A stretch of DNA of 64,000 nucleotides from CAVYHJ01 sp963768165 [NCBI: uncultured bacterium]. GTDB lineage: Bacteria; UBP4; UBA4092. Position numbers and translations under genes: made by a program. Positions within the stretch are counted from its first letter, which is position 1. Every line of letters begins with the position of its first letter. Under the pieces are notes generated by a model. It was not told where the DNA came from and did no database searches. It saw nothing but the letters and a program-made list of their open reading frames with translations. The DNA lies in the NCBI GenBank assembly GCA_963768165.1, contig CAVYHJ010000003.1, positions 434,001-498,000 of the forward strand, read 5' to 3'. Below, one piece after another: positions 1 through 7,899 of the stretch.

Positions 1-1193
1 TTCGCGAACAAATGATGATGACTCGCGCGGGAGATAATGGCGTTTTCGTTGCTTATTGCAACCAGGTCGGAGGCCAGGATGAACTGGTCTTTGACGGACA
101 TAGCCTGCTTTGCGGCCCCCAAGGGAATCTAATCGCGTCGGGAAAATCTTTTGCAGAAGATTTCAAGGTTTGCGATATTGATTTGGATGATGTCCAGAGA
201 ACTCAATTGCACAATCCTTTGCGGAGAAAACAAAAAAAGAATATTCAGGACAAAAATTCTTCAGTTAAAAATATTGTCATTTCCAAAACCAGAAAAAGTA
301 CCGCCAAACCCGCGCTTCCGAAAATTGAAAATTTATCGTTAGACCCGGTTCAAGAAGTCTACGAAGGTTTGAAATTGGGAGTCAAAGATTATGTCTCTAA
401 AAATGGATTTGGAAAAGTCGTGATTGGATTAAGCGGGGGAATCGATTCCGCGCTGGTCGCGGTTCTTGCGGTGGACGCGCTGGGGAAAGAAAATGTTACC
501 GGCGTTTTCATGCCATCGGAATTTAATTCCCAAGACAGTTTGGAAGATGCCGAACAATTGGCCAAGAATCTGGGAATCCGATTTCTGAATATAAGTATTA
601 CCAAACCATTTTCCGAATATCTGAAAATTCTTTCGGGACCTTTTGAAAACAAACCGCGCGATGTGACAGAAGAAAATCTGCAAGCCAGGATTCGCGGGAA
701 TCTTTTAATGGCATTATCCAATAAATTCGGTTGTTTGGTTTTAACAACCGGAAATAAATCCGAAATGAGTACCGGTTACGCGACGCTCTATGGAGATATG
801 GCAGGCGGGTTTGCGGTTATCAAAGACGTGCCCAAAACATTAGTTTATGAATTGGCAAATTATATCAATCGAGAAGCAAAAACCAATCGAATACTGGAAC
901 GGGTCATCACCAAGGAGCCGACAGCGGAATTGCGTCCCAATCAAAAGGATACCGATTCTCTGCCGCCTTATGATGTTCTCGATCCTATATTAAAAGCTTA
1001 CGTAGAGGAGGATAAAAGTTATCGAGAGATCGTTGAACAAGGTTTTGATAAAGACACAGTCAGAAAAGTGATTCGACTGGTGGATACTAGCGAATATAAA
1101 CGGCGGCAGGCTCCACCGGGGATTAAAATAACGCCGAGAGCATTCGGGAAAGATCGCCGGATGCCCATTACCAATAGATATAAAGGTCTTTAA
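1..1193 (+). CDS. nadE: Glutamine-dependent NAD+ synthetase, 5' end cut by window edge
   Basis: Makes NAD+ from deamido-NAD+, ATP and glutamine-derived ammonia in the cytoplasm. The frame is already open at base 3, with codons for REQ before the first Met at 12, so the true start and most of the N-terminal nitrilase-type glutaminase domain lie left of the window. The rest of that domain (to about base 190) carries YCNQVGGQDE, typical of NadE. After a lysine-rich linker (about 200-330) comes the synthetase domain, with the PP-loop SGGIDS at 432-449 and TTGNKSE near 745. glnA starts 38 bp downstream on the same strand, so the two may be cotranscribed. The glutaminase catalytic triad cannot be checked here because it is off the edge. 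Confidence 0.95.
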   Translation, partial: REQMMMTRAGDNGVFVAYCNQVGGQDELVFDGHSLLCGPQGNLIASGKSFAEDFKVCDIDLDDVQRTQLHNPLRRKQKKNIQDKNSSVKNIVISKTRKSTAKPALPKIENLSLDPVQEVYEGLKLGVKDYVSKNGFGKVVIGLSGGIDSALVAVLAVDALGKENVTGVFMPSEFNSQDSLEDAEQLAKNLGIRFLNISITKPFSEYLKILSGPFENKPRDVTEENLQARIRGNLLMALSNKFGCLVLTTGNKSEMSTGYATLYGDMAGGFAVIKDVPKTLVYELANYINREAKTNRILERVITKEPTAELRPNQKDTDSLPPYDVLDPILKAYVEEDKSYREIVEQGFDKDTVRKVIRLVDTSEYKRRQAPPGIKITPRAFGKDRRMPITNRYKGL

Positions 1194-1231
1194 TTCTACA
1201 ATAACAATATACCCATAAGGAGGAAATATAA

Positions 1232-2647
1232 ATGACACCGAAAGAGGTCATTGAGTTAGCAAAAAAGAAAGGCATACAGTTTATTGATTTACGTTTTATT
1301 GATTTGCCCGGCGTGCAACAACATTTTTCCATGCCGGTAAAATATCTGGATGAAGAATTGTTCTCGGAAGGCGCGGGGTTTGACGGTTCATCCATCCGCG
1401 GGTTCCAGGAAATTCAAGAATCAGATATGTTACTCATGCCCGACCCGGATACCGCGATGGTAGATCCGGTTTTGGAAGTCCCAACATTAAGTTTGATTTG
1501 TAATGTAAAAGACCCCATCACCCATCAGCCGTACAGCCGTGACCCGCGTTACATTTCTCAGAAAGCGGAAGCCTATTTGAAAGAAACGGGAATTGGCGAT
1601 ACCAGTTTCTGGGGGCCGGAATTGGAATTTTATGTATTCAACGATGTGCGGTTTGACCAGAACCAACATGAAGGATATTACTTTCTCGATTCCAAGGAAG
1701 CTGCCTGGAATACGGGAAAAGACGAGAAACCCAATCTCGGCCACAAGCCGCGGTACAAAGAAGGTTATTTCCCGGTTCCACCGGTAGATTCTTTGCAGGA
1801 TTTCCGTTCCAAAATTGTGCTTAAATTAATGGAATACGGGATCGACATCGAAGTCCATCACCATGAAGTCGGTACTTCCGGTCAGGGTGAAATTGACATG
1901 AAATACGGTCCTTTGGTGAAACAAGCGGACAACGTCATGTATTATAAGTACATTTTGAAAAACATGGCGGTGAAAAATAATATGTCCATCACCTTCATGC
2001 CCAAACCAGTTTTCATGGATAACGGTTCAGGTATGCATGTCCATCAATCCATTTGGAAAAAAGGGAAAAATCAATTCTTTAGTCCCAAAGGATACGCCCA
2101 GTTATCGGAAACCGCCTTGCACTATATCGGCGGTCTTTTGAAACACGGGCCTTCGTTACTTGCGTTTCTTGCGCCGACCACCAATTCCTATCGCCGGTTG
2201 GTACCGGGTTATGAAGCGCCGATTAACCTGGTCTATAGCCAGCGCAATCGTTCTGCTTGTTGCCGTATCCCCATGTACTCCCGCTCGGAAAAAGCCAAAC
2301 GGCTGGAATTCCGTTGTCCAGACCCCAGCGCCAATCCGTATCTCGCTTTCCCCGCCATGTTGATGGCAGGATTGGACGGAGTTATCAATAAGATTGATCC
2401 GGGTCAGCCGATGGATAAGGATATTTACAGTCTTCCGCCGGAAGAAGCCAAGAACATCAAATCGGTTCCGGGTTCCCTCGAAGCGGTGCTTGATGCTCTC
2501 GAAAAAGATCACAAATATCTACTTGTCGGCGATGTCTTCACCGAAGATGTCATCAGTACGTGGATTGAATACAAACGGAAACGCGAAGTGGATGCCATTC
2601 GTCTCCGTCCGCATCCCTACGAATTCTACATGTATTACGATATTTAA
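1232..2647 (+). CDS. glnA: Glutamine synthetase, type I
   Basis: Condenses glutamate and ammonia to glutamine with ATP; the family forms cytoplasmic dodecamers. The 471 residues match the usual GSI length. Visible signatures in order are FDGSSIRGFQ, GPELEFYVF, the metal-site region HHHEVGTSGQGEID, MDNGSGMHVHQS, APTTNSYRRLVPG and EFRCPDPSANPY. Tyr399 in KDIYSLPPEE occupies the position of the adenylylated tyrosine of GSI-beta enzymes, so control by GlnE-type adenylylation is possible, although no glnE, glnB or glnK gene is in view. The start is supported by AAGGAGG about 8 bp upstream. A strong hairpin terminator follows at 2674. Confidence 0.98.
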   Translation: MTPKEVIELAKKKGIQFIDLRFIDLPGVQQHFSMPVKYLDEELFSEGAGFDGSSIRGFQEIQESDMLLMPDPDTAMVDPVLEVPTLSLICNVKDPITHQPYSRDPRYISQKAEAYLKETGIGDTSFWGPELEFYVFNDVRFDQNQHEGYYFLDSKEAAWNTGKDEKPNLGHKPRYKEGYFPVPPVDSLQDFRSKIVLKLMEYGIDIEVHHHEVGTSGQGEIDMKYGPLVKQADNVMYYKYILKNMAVKNNMSITFMPKPVFMDNGSGMHVHQSIWKKGKNQFFSPKGYAQLSETALHYIGGLLKHGPSLLAFLAPTTNSYRRLVPGYEAPINLVYSQRNRSACCRIPMYSRSEKAKRLEFRCPDPSANPYLAFPAMLMAGLDGVINKIDPGQPMDKDIYSLPPEEAKNIKSVPGSLEAVLDALEKDHKYLLVGDVFTEDVISTWIEYKRKREVDAIRLRPHPYEFYMYYDI

Positions 2648-2673
2648 TTGGTTTAGAATTTGTCTTGAATACG

Positions 2674-2713
2674 ATGCGTCCCGATGGCAAGTCGGGACGC
2701 ATTTTTTATTTTT
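2674..2713 (+). terminator. Rho-independent terminator of glnA
   Basis: An 11-bp perfect inverted repeat, ATGCGTCCCGA at 2674-2684 and TCGGGACGCAT at 2692-2702, has a 7-nt loop and is followed by a T-rich run. The same arms recur after the kelch/PKD gene at 5022, with a different loop. Confidence 0.9.
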
Positions 2714-2762
2714 CTACCCCAATAACGATAGGTCGGGTGACGCGACAGCGATAAGAAAAGTA

Positions 2763-2791
2763 TTGAATCGGAGAACCGATAGGTGTATAAT
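2763..2791 (+). promoter_or_regulatory. Sigma70-type promoter for kelch/PKD gene
   Basis: TTGAAT at 2763-2768, a 17-bp spacer and a perfect TATAAT at 2786-2791. The predicted start of transcription lies about 40 bp before the ATG at 2840, leaving room for the AAAAAGGAG ribosome site. This argues against initiation at the upstream in-frame codon at 2783, which overlaps the -10 box. Confidence 0.7.
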
Positions 2792-2839
2792 TCTGTTTCA
2801 ATGAACAGGCGAGATCAAACTCAAAAAGGAGAAAGTAAA

Positions 2840-3877
2840 ATGTTTTCCAAACGTCAAACTTGTCATTATGAGCGAAGAGAAGTAATCTTATTTTTCATCG
2901 TGACATCCATTCTTTTTCTCTCATTAACCCACCAAACGCAGGCGCAGAGTTGGAATGAACTTTTTCCGAGTCCCGATTTTACATATGGTCTCCCGACCAC
3001 GCGATTGGGCCATACTGCCGTCTACGATACGACCAATAATCGGATGATCCTATTTGGGGGATTTGATAATAGTGGCGATTATCTGAATGATGTGTGGGTA
3101 CTTAGAAATGCCAATGGACGGGGGGGAACACCCGCTTGGATGCAACTTTCTCCAACACCTGATATGACTCAAACTACCAATGGATACGGGGGATTACCCC
3201 CGACACGATATGTTCATTCAGCGGTCTATGATAATGTCAATAATCAGATGACTATATTTGGAGGTGGAGGTAATAATGGTGATTATCTGAATGATGTATG
3301 GGTACTCAGTAATGCCAATGGACGGGGGGGGCCATCCGCGTGGACACAACTCTCTCCAACACCTGATTCGACTCAATCTAGCAATGGGTACGGGGGATTA
3401 CCTTCAACACGCTATGCTCATTCAGCGGTCTATGATACGACCAATAATCTAATGATCCTATTTGGGGGATATGATAATAATGGTAATTATTTGAATGATG
3501 TGTGGATGCTCAGTAATGCCAATGGGCTGGATAGTACATCGTCCGCTTGGACACTACTTTCTCCAACACCTGATTCGACTCAATCTGACAACGGGTACGG
3601 AGGGTTACCCTTAACACGATATTCTCATTCTGCGGTCTATGATAATACCAATAGTCGGATGATTATCTTTGGGGGAGAAGATAGTAATGGTGATTATCTA
3701 AATGATGTATGGGTGCTCAGTACCGCCAATGGACGGGGGGGACTCCCTCTTGGACACTCCTCTCTCCGACCGGGAGTGCTCCGGCTTCACGCTATGCTCA
3801 TTCTGCGGTCTATGATGATAAGACCACTAATCGGATGGTCCTATTTGGGGGATTTGATAATAATGATGATTATCTGA
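2840..3877 (+). CDS. Secreted kelch/PKD protein, 5' part of a frameshifted gene
   Basis: Exported protein of unknown ligand. The start at 2840 has AAAAAGGAG upstream and gives a signal peptide ending near QAQS, almost the same junction as in the paralogue at 41033. Four kelch-type blades follow, each with an H(T/S)AVYD motif, an (I/L)FGG strand and LNDVWVLSNANG. In blade 4 the reading frame is lost after TANGRGG: from about base 3742 this frame gives unrelated sequence to the stop at 3877, while the kelch pattern continues without a gap in the next frame (3709-4992). Read together the two parts make a six-bladed propeller followed by three PKD domains. A sequencing error, a recent mutation and slippage in the G-run are all possible. 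Confidence 0.8.
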   Translation: MFSKRQTCHYERREVILFFIVTSILFLSLTHQTQAQSWNELFPSPDFTYGLPTTRLGHTAVYDTTNNRMILFGGFDNSGDYLNDVWVLRNANGRGGTPAWMQLSPTPDMTQTTNGYGGLPPTRYVHSAVYDNVNNQMTIFGGGGNNGDYLNDVWVLSNANGRGGPSAWTQLSPTPDSTQSSNGYGGLPSTRYAHSAVYDTTNNLMILFGGYDNNGNYLNDVWMLSNANGLDSTSSAWTLLSPTPDSTQSDNGYGGLPLTRYSHSAVYDNTNSRMIIFGGEDSNGDYLNDVWVLSTANGRGGLPLGHSSLRPGVLRLHAMLILRSMMIRPLIGWSYLGDLIIMMII

Positions 3878-4992
3878 ATGATGTGTGGGTGCTCAGTACT
3901 GCCAATGGACAGGGGGGAACTCCCGCTTGGTCACAAATCTATCCAACACCTGATTTGACTCAAACTACCAATGGATACGGGGGATTACCTCCAACACGCT
4001 ACGTTCATTCTGCGGTCTATGATAATACCAATAATCGGATGATTATCTTTGGTGGATTGGATAATAATGGTGATTCTCTGAATGATGTATGGGTGCTCAG
4101 TAATGCGGATAAGTTATTTGCGCCCGAAGCTGAATTTTATGGAACACCTACCAGCGGAATCGGTCCGTTGCCGGTTAGTTTTGTGGATACTTCTTTGAAT
4201 AATCCAACCAGTTGGAATTGGAATTTCGGAGACGGAATAACCACGGGTTTTACCTTGTCTTCTACGACCACTCATATCTATGGGACGGCGGCTGTCTCGA
4301 CGACCTATACCGTTCAATTGATTGTCAGTAATCAATATGGTACCAGCACTTCTACGCAGGCCAACTATATCAGTGTAACCGAGCCGGGACCGAATGCTTT
4401 ATTTTCCGGCACGCCCTTGTCGGGATACGGCCCTTTGACGGTTTATTTTTCAGATAGTTCGTATGATTTATATGGCAGTAGTACGGCTTGGGCTTGGGAT
4501 TTTGGAGATGGTTCCACCAGCAATATTCAGAATCCGATTCATGTTTATGGTACGGTATCGGCTTCGACCGCGTACACAGTAGAGTTGGTAGTAACCACGA
4601 ATTTTGGCACCAGCACTTCTACACAAGCCGACTATATCAGTGTGACCGAGCCGGAACCGAGTGCTTCATTTTCCGGCACGCCATTGTCAGGATACGGCCC
4701 TTTGACAGTTTATTTTTCGGATAGTTCGTATAATTTATATGGCGATAGTACGGCTTGGGCTTGGGATTTTGGAGATGGTTCCACCAGCGATATGCAGAAT
4801 CCGATTTATGTTTACGGTTCGGTATCGGCTTCGACCGCATACACGGTAGAGTTGATAGTAACCACCGATTTCGGCACCAGTACGGCGATTCGAATCAATT
4901 ATATCCAGGTAAATTCGCAACCGGCAGTGGAAGATTGGAAGTTGTATTCTACAGAATTGGATAATTCGCCGATTTACTTGCGCCGGGATTAA
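3709..4992 (+). CDS. Secreted kelch/PKD protein, 3' part of the same frameshifted gene
   Basis: Continues the protein that starts at 2840. The first codons (3709-3740) merely overlap the other frame; the real join is about 3735-3743. It holds the end of blade 4 and blades 5 and 6 (to about base 4110), then three PKD domains at residues 139-226, 228-315 and 317-402, each with a W-x-(F)GDG core. PKD folds usually act as extracellular spacers or protein/carbohydrate-binding modules. The C-terminus ends LYLRRD-like without a recognisable sorting signal. As a lone reading frame it has no signal peptide or ribosome site, so it is probably expressed only if the frameshift is not real or is corrected. 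Confidence 0.8.
   Translation: MGAQYRQWTGGTPSWTLLSPTGSAPASRYAHSAVYDDKTTNRMVLFGGFDNNDDYLNDVWVLSTANGQGGTPAWSQIYPTPDLTQTTNGYGGLPPTRYVHSAVYDNTNNRMIIFGGLDNNGDSLNDVWVLSNADKLFAPEAEFYGTPTSGIGPLPVSFVDTSLNNPTSWNWNFGDGITTGFTLSSTTTHIYGTAAVSTTYTVQLIVSNQYGTSTSTQANYISVTEPGPNALFSGTPLSGYGPLTVYFSDSSYDLYGSSTAWAWDFGDGSTSNIQNPIHVYGTVSASTAYTVELVVTTNFGTSTSTQADYISVTEPEPSASFSGTPLSGYGPLTVYFSDSSYNLYGDSTAWAWDFGDGSTSDMQNPIYVYGSVSASTAYTVELIVTTDFGTSTAIRINYIQVNSQPAVEDWKLYSTELDNSPIYLRRD
4381..4914 (+). repeat. Tandem duplication of an 89-codon PKD unit
   Basis: Bases 4381-4647 and 4648-4914 are two copies of a 267-bp unit. They are nearly identical along most of their length (for example the stretch encoding WAWDFGDGSTS), so the duplication is recent compared with the more distant PKD unit at 4120-4380. 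Confidence 0.85.
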
Positions 4993-5021
4993 TTCATTCC
5001 TTAGTTTGAAAATATGAAACG

Positions 5022-5059
5022 ATGCGTCCCGACTCTCAAGTCGGGACGCATTTTTTATT
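5022..5059 (+). terminator. Rho-independent terminator of kelch/PKD gene
   Basis: Arms ATGCGTCCCGA (5022-5032) and TCGGGACGCAT (5041-5051) enclose an 8-nt loop and are followed by a T-rich run. The arms are the same as those of the glnA terminator. Confidence 0.9.
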
Positions 5060-5384
5060 ATTACCCCTTTCCCATCATCTGCGAAACGGTCTTAATGACC
5101 AGGAATGACGTCAGGCTTGCTGACTCCGGTTCTCGTAATCTTCTTTTACTTTATCCAATTTTCTTTACTTTTCCAATATACAAGGAATGACGCAAGAAGT
5201 GGGTTAATTGTTCAATTTTAATGCGTCGGAAATTTGAACGTTCTTCACGGTATTCCCGATGCTTGCCTTCCTATTTCCAGTATAAGTATATATTAATCTT
5301 GAACTAGAAATGATACAATAACCCGAATCGAAATTTGCAGATATATTAAAATTTATAAAAATATTTTATAGCAAGGATATGGTT
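5060..5384. other. Intergenic spacer, no gene seen
   Basis: About 325 bp between a terminator and the lipoprotein gene. I see short AT-rich stretches and no open frame with a ribosome site. The promoter of the next gene is not clear: TACAAT at 5314-5319 has no good -35 partner. Confidence 0.5.
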
Positions 5385-6614
5385 ATGAATTTTTGTAAGA
5401 GAAATTTTAAAATTCTACTTATTCTGACCTTTTGTTTAATAGCTATACAATCTTGCACTGTCAAGGAGAAAATTCCAGAGAAAAGTACTTCGTCCGAGAT
5501 AGTTCATTTTGAATATACGGATGAAGGAAATATTATAGTTCCAGTGAAAATTAATGGACATTCACCCCAAAAGTTTCTCTTTGATACAGGTGGGAGTGCA
5601 TCCCATATAGACGAGTCCCTTGTTACAATGTTTAATCTTTATAATTATACAACTACCTATGGGGCCAATACCAAAAACCCTCAGAAGATTACTTACGCAG
5701 GTCTAGAATCTCTGGGATTCAATCATTTTTCCATTACCAGCACCTTGGTTTTTGTGTATAAATTATCCAATGTAAGATCATTACAAATGTATAACATTAA
5801 AGGAATTTTAGTGGGCGATTTCCCAAAGGAATATATCCTTAAGTTCGATTTTATTGGAAAAACTATTGAGATTTGGAGTCCGGAATCAACAAAGTTTTCC
5901 TCTTCCTTTACCCAAGCGACTACAGGGATGCAAAGGATTGATTTAATTTTTCACGACAATATACCCTACTTCAATACCAATATAAACACATTATCTCCCA
6001 TATTATTTCGAATAGATTTTGGTCTGGATCGTGGAATTTATTTGAATGAAAATTATGCCAGAAAAAATCATCTGTTTACCAAAGAAAGTAAACAAATAAA
6101 AATGGTGCATACAAGTCTTGCCGGAGTCATTGATAGAATTCAGACGCGAATAGATTCAATTCAAATAGGTGAATACAAAATTCCCGATTTGATATCTACC
6201 ATTGCGCCGGTAATGCCCAACGATCAACCCTTTGGAGTTGAAACGGGACTTATCGGGATGGCGGCTTTAAAGCGGTTTGACTTGATATTGGACTTTCCTC
6301 ATTCCGCTCTTTATTTAAAAAAGAATGCATTGTTTTCTCAAAAAGAAGAAGTTTTTATGTTGGGAACAATTTTAAATTTCTATGAGGGAGGGACTGTGGA
6401 AATCAATGAAGTATTGCCGGGCACTACGGCAATGGAATTAGGATTACAAAAAGGGGATGAAATAATATCAATTAATAATAAACCCGTTAAAGATATTGGT
6501 GGAGATGAAGTAAACGCCATTTTCATGGGATATCGACAACATCAATTTACGGTGCAGGTGAAAAGGAAAGGGAAAATACAAAATTATTCTGTTCAATTGA
6601 AACCTATCCTATAA
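5385..6614 (+). CDS. Lipoprotein with retropepsin-like aspartyl protease and PDZ domain
   Basis: Probable envelope protease or peptide-binding lipoprotein. The start at 5385 is preferred over the in-frame ATG at 5379 because AAGGA (5373-5377) then sits 7 bp upstream. The signal peptide ends in a lipobox with Cys24 (IQSC). A first aspartyl-protease-like half carries FDTGGS with Asp67 in the catalytic position; a second half has RIDFGLDRG, a weaker match in which the usual DTG/DSG is DFG. A PDZ domain covers about residues 320-409 (LPGTTAMELGLQKGDEIISIN). This layout, aspartyl domain plus C-terminal PDZ, is common in Bacteroidetes-like and candidate-phylum proteomes. A clear catalytic dyad is not proven. 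It is a single-gene unit on this strand. Confidence 0.85.
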   Translation: MNFCKRNFKILLILTFCLIAIQSCTVKEKIPEKSTSSEIVHFEYTDEGNIIVPVKINGHSPQKFLFDTGGSASHIDESLVTMFNLYNYTTTYGANTKNPQKITYAGLESLGFNHFSITSTLVFVYKLSNVRSLQMYNIKGILVGDFPKEYILKFDFIGKTIEIWSPESTKFSSSFTQATTGMQRIDLIFHDNIPYFNTNINTLSPILFRIDFGLDRGIYLNENYARKNHLFTKESKQIKMVHTSLAGVIDRIQTRIDSIQIGEYKIPDLISTIAPVMPNDQPFGVETGLIGMAALKRFDLILDFPHSALYLKKNALFSQKEEVFMLGTILNFYEGGTVEINEVLPGTTAMELGLQKGDEIISINNKPVKDIGGDEVNAIFMGYRQHQFTVQVKRKGKIQNYSVQLKPIL

Positions 6615-6721
6615 TTTTCTATGTTGGTAACTTGGGTGTTTTTTGCGTCAGCAATGATAAATTTTCCATTTCCCGACACCTTCTATGACACTTCAATAGA
6701 TTCTTCAGTTTCAGTAATGAC

Positions 6722-6755
6722 AAAAAAATAGGGGTGGGTCAGAGACCCGCCCCTA
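6722..6755 (-). terminator. Rho-independent terminator of the ParB-like gene
   Basis: On the minus strand a GC-rich hairpin (arms at 6730-6740 and 6744-6754, one G-T pair, 3-nt loop) is followed by a run of seven T (6722-6728). It lies just downstream of the ParB-like stop codon. Confidence 0.8.
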
Positions 6756-6761
6756 CATGAA

Positions 6762-7625
6762 TTATTGAAGTTGGAGAGACATCCCGGTTTTCTGTAATAA
6801 GGTATCCTGCAACTTGGCATTGAACTTGGCGATGTCTTCCATCAGTGTGGCGCATGTGGCGATTATTACTACAATGTGATCTTCAGCGAGTACGTCCAAC
6901 GAATACTCCATTCCATCCAACACCCGCATGGCTTGATTCAATCCTCCCAATTGCCAGACGACATTCTGTACGTCGTGCTCCAAATCCATTATATCCTGTG
7001 GCACATTCGGGAGTAAAACCCCTCTTTTATGTTTTTTTTCCCCCGATTTCGGTTCCGGATTATTGCGTCTGGATTGTTCCTCAATCGCCTTGCGATAATG
7101 GATTTCTCCAGACTCAAGTTTACCTTTCAAATCTTCATCTAACCCTTTTAATTGCAAGAAGGCATATATGTCGCTTGTATGTTTTTTGAATATTCTTGCG
7201 GCCTCTTCAAAAAAACTTTCTGCAGTTGCAGAAAGTTTTTCTTCCTCGCTAGGGCGACCATTCTTTATAGGTCCATGAATCTGTTCCCACAAGCGTTTTC
7301 GTTGGATGAGTAATTCGCTAATCTCCAAGGGATTAAAGTCTTTTCGTTTCATGTTCTCCTCCATCGAGAGATCGAATTGTTCCAAGGTGTCCTTGGGTTG
7401 GAGAACGGTAATGGGGACTTCCATCCAACCCAACGCCTCCGCCACTTTCATTCTTCGATACCCGGCAATCAATTCATATTGCGGATGGGCACCTATACCC
7501 AAGTCCCTGACGACAATGGGATGAATCATCCCATAGGTTTGCAGAGTTTGTTTCAACTCCTCCTGATTCCCCGGATCAATCCGGTGACTGGTCGAGACCA
7601 AAATCTCGCTAATCTTTGCTTTCAT
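6762..7625 (-). CDS. ParB/Srx-domain protein, orphan
   Basis: Residues about 4-100 form a ParB/sulfiredoxin-type N-terminal domain: IDPGNQEELKQTL, the box around IHPIVVRD, and AGYRRMKVAEALG (residues 54-66), equivalent to the GERR nucleotide-binding motif of ParB CTPases, here GYRR. The middle resembles the ParB helix-turn-helix region only loosely, and the C-terminal third is unfamiliar. There is no parA or other segregation gene beside it, so it may be a regulator or plasmid/ICE relic rather than the chromosomal Spo0J. A strong AAAGGAGG ribosome site supports the start. A perfect 28-bp palindrome sits 23 bp upstream (7649-7676), and a terminator follows the gene. Confidence 0.85.
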   Translation of the reverse strand: MKAKISEILVSTSHRIDPGNQEELKQTLQTYGMIHPIVVRDLGIGAHPQYELIAGYRRMKVAEALGWMEVPITVLQPKDTLEQFDLSMEENMKRKDFNPLEISELLIQRKRLWEQIHGPIKNGRPSEEEKLSATAESFFEEAARIFKKHTSDIYAFLQLKGLDEDLKGKLESGEIHYRKAIEEQSRRNNPEPKSGEKKHKRGVLLPNVPQDIMDLEHDVQNVVWQLGGLNQAMRVLDGMEYSLDVLAEDHIVVIIATCATLMEDIAKFNAKLQDTLLQKTGMSLQLQ

Positions 7626-7648
7626 AAACCTTTCCTCCTTTAGGATTG

Positions 7649-7676
7649 GTAGAGACGTAACATGTTACGTCTCTAC
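7649..7676. repeat. 28-bp perfect palindrome upstream of parB-like gene
   Basis: The two 14-bp arms (GTAGAGACGTAACA and its complement) meet with no loop. It could be an operator or ParB-binding site, but its form also fits a REP-like dispersed palindrome, of which this window has several. Confidence 0.8.
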
Positions 7677-7764
7677 GTTAAATGGTAAGGATTAGTTTAT
7701 GCCTCCAATTTTCAACCCACTGTTCACTCCATCATGGAAATGGTAAGCACTCAACTTGGTTCGC

Positions 7765-7805
7765 TCTTGTAAGCGGAATTGAAAATTTTAATTCCGCTTA
7801 CAAGA
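7765..7805. repeat. Inverted repeat with 16-bp perfect arms
   Basis: Arms TCTTGTAAGCGGAATT (7765-7780) and its exact complement (7790-7805) flank a 9-nt AT-rich loop. It lies between the divergent parB-like and MFS genes, upstream of the MFS promoter. It could be a regulatory dyad, a terminator-like hairpin or a mobile palindrome. Confidence 0.8.
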
Positions 7806-7861
7806 CAATTGTTAGTGGGTATTGAATAAAAAAATTTAGTTAGGGGAGAGCGAGGATTTTC

Positions 7862-7890
7862 TTTACATCCTCTGGGATTCATTCTAAAGT
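7862..7890 (+). promoter_or_regulatory. Promoter placing the MFS start codon at +1 to +4
   Basis: TTTACA at 7862-7867, a 17-bp spacer and TAAAGT at 7885-7890. Only 9 bp separate the -10 box from the ATG at 7900 and no Shine-Dalgarno sequence is present, so the mRNA may be leaderless. Confidence 0.5.
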
Positions 7891-7899
7891 ATCTACTTC

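Noticed and set aside
3735-3743. Programmed -1 ribosomal frameshift at G_GGG_GGA in the kelch gene
   Set aside because: The heptamer would restore the frame, but the same in-frame heptamer occurs at about 3119-3127, where a shift would destroy the protein. A lost base fits better.
6762-7625. Chromosome or plasmid partition locus (parABS)
   Set aside because: No parA-like gene is adjacent and only one palindrome is present; treated as an orphan ParB-domain protein.
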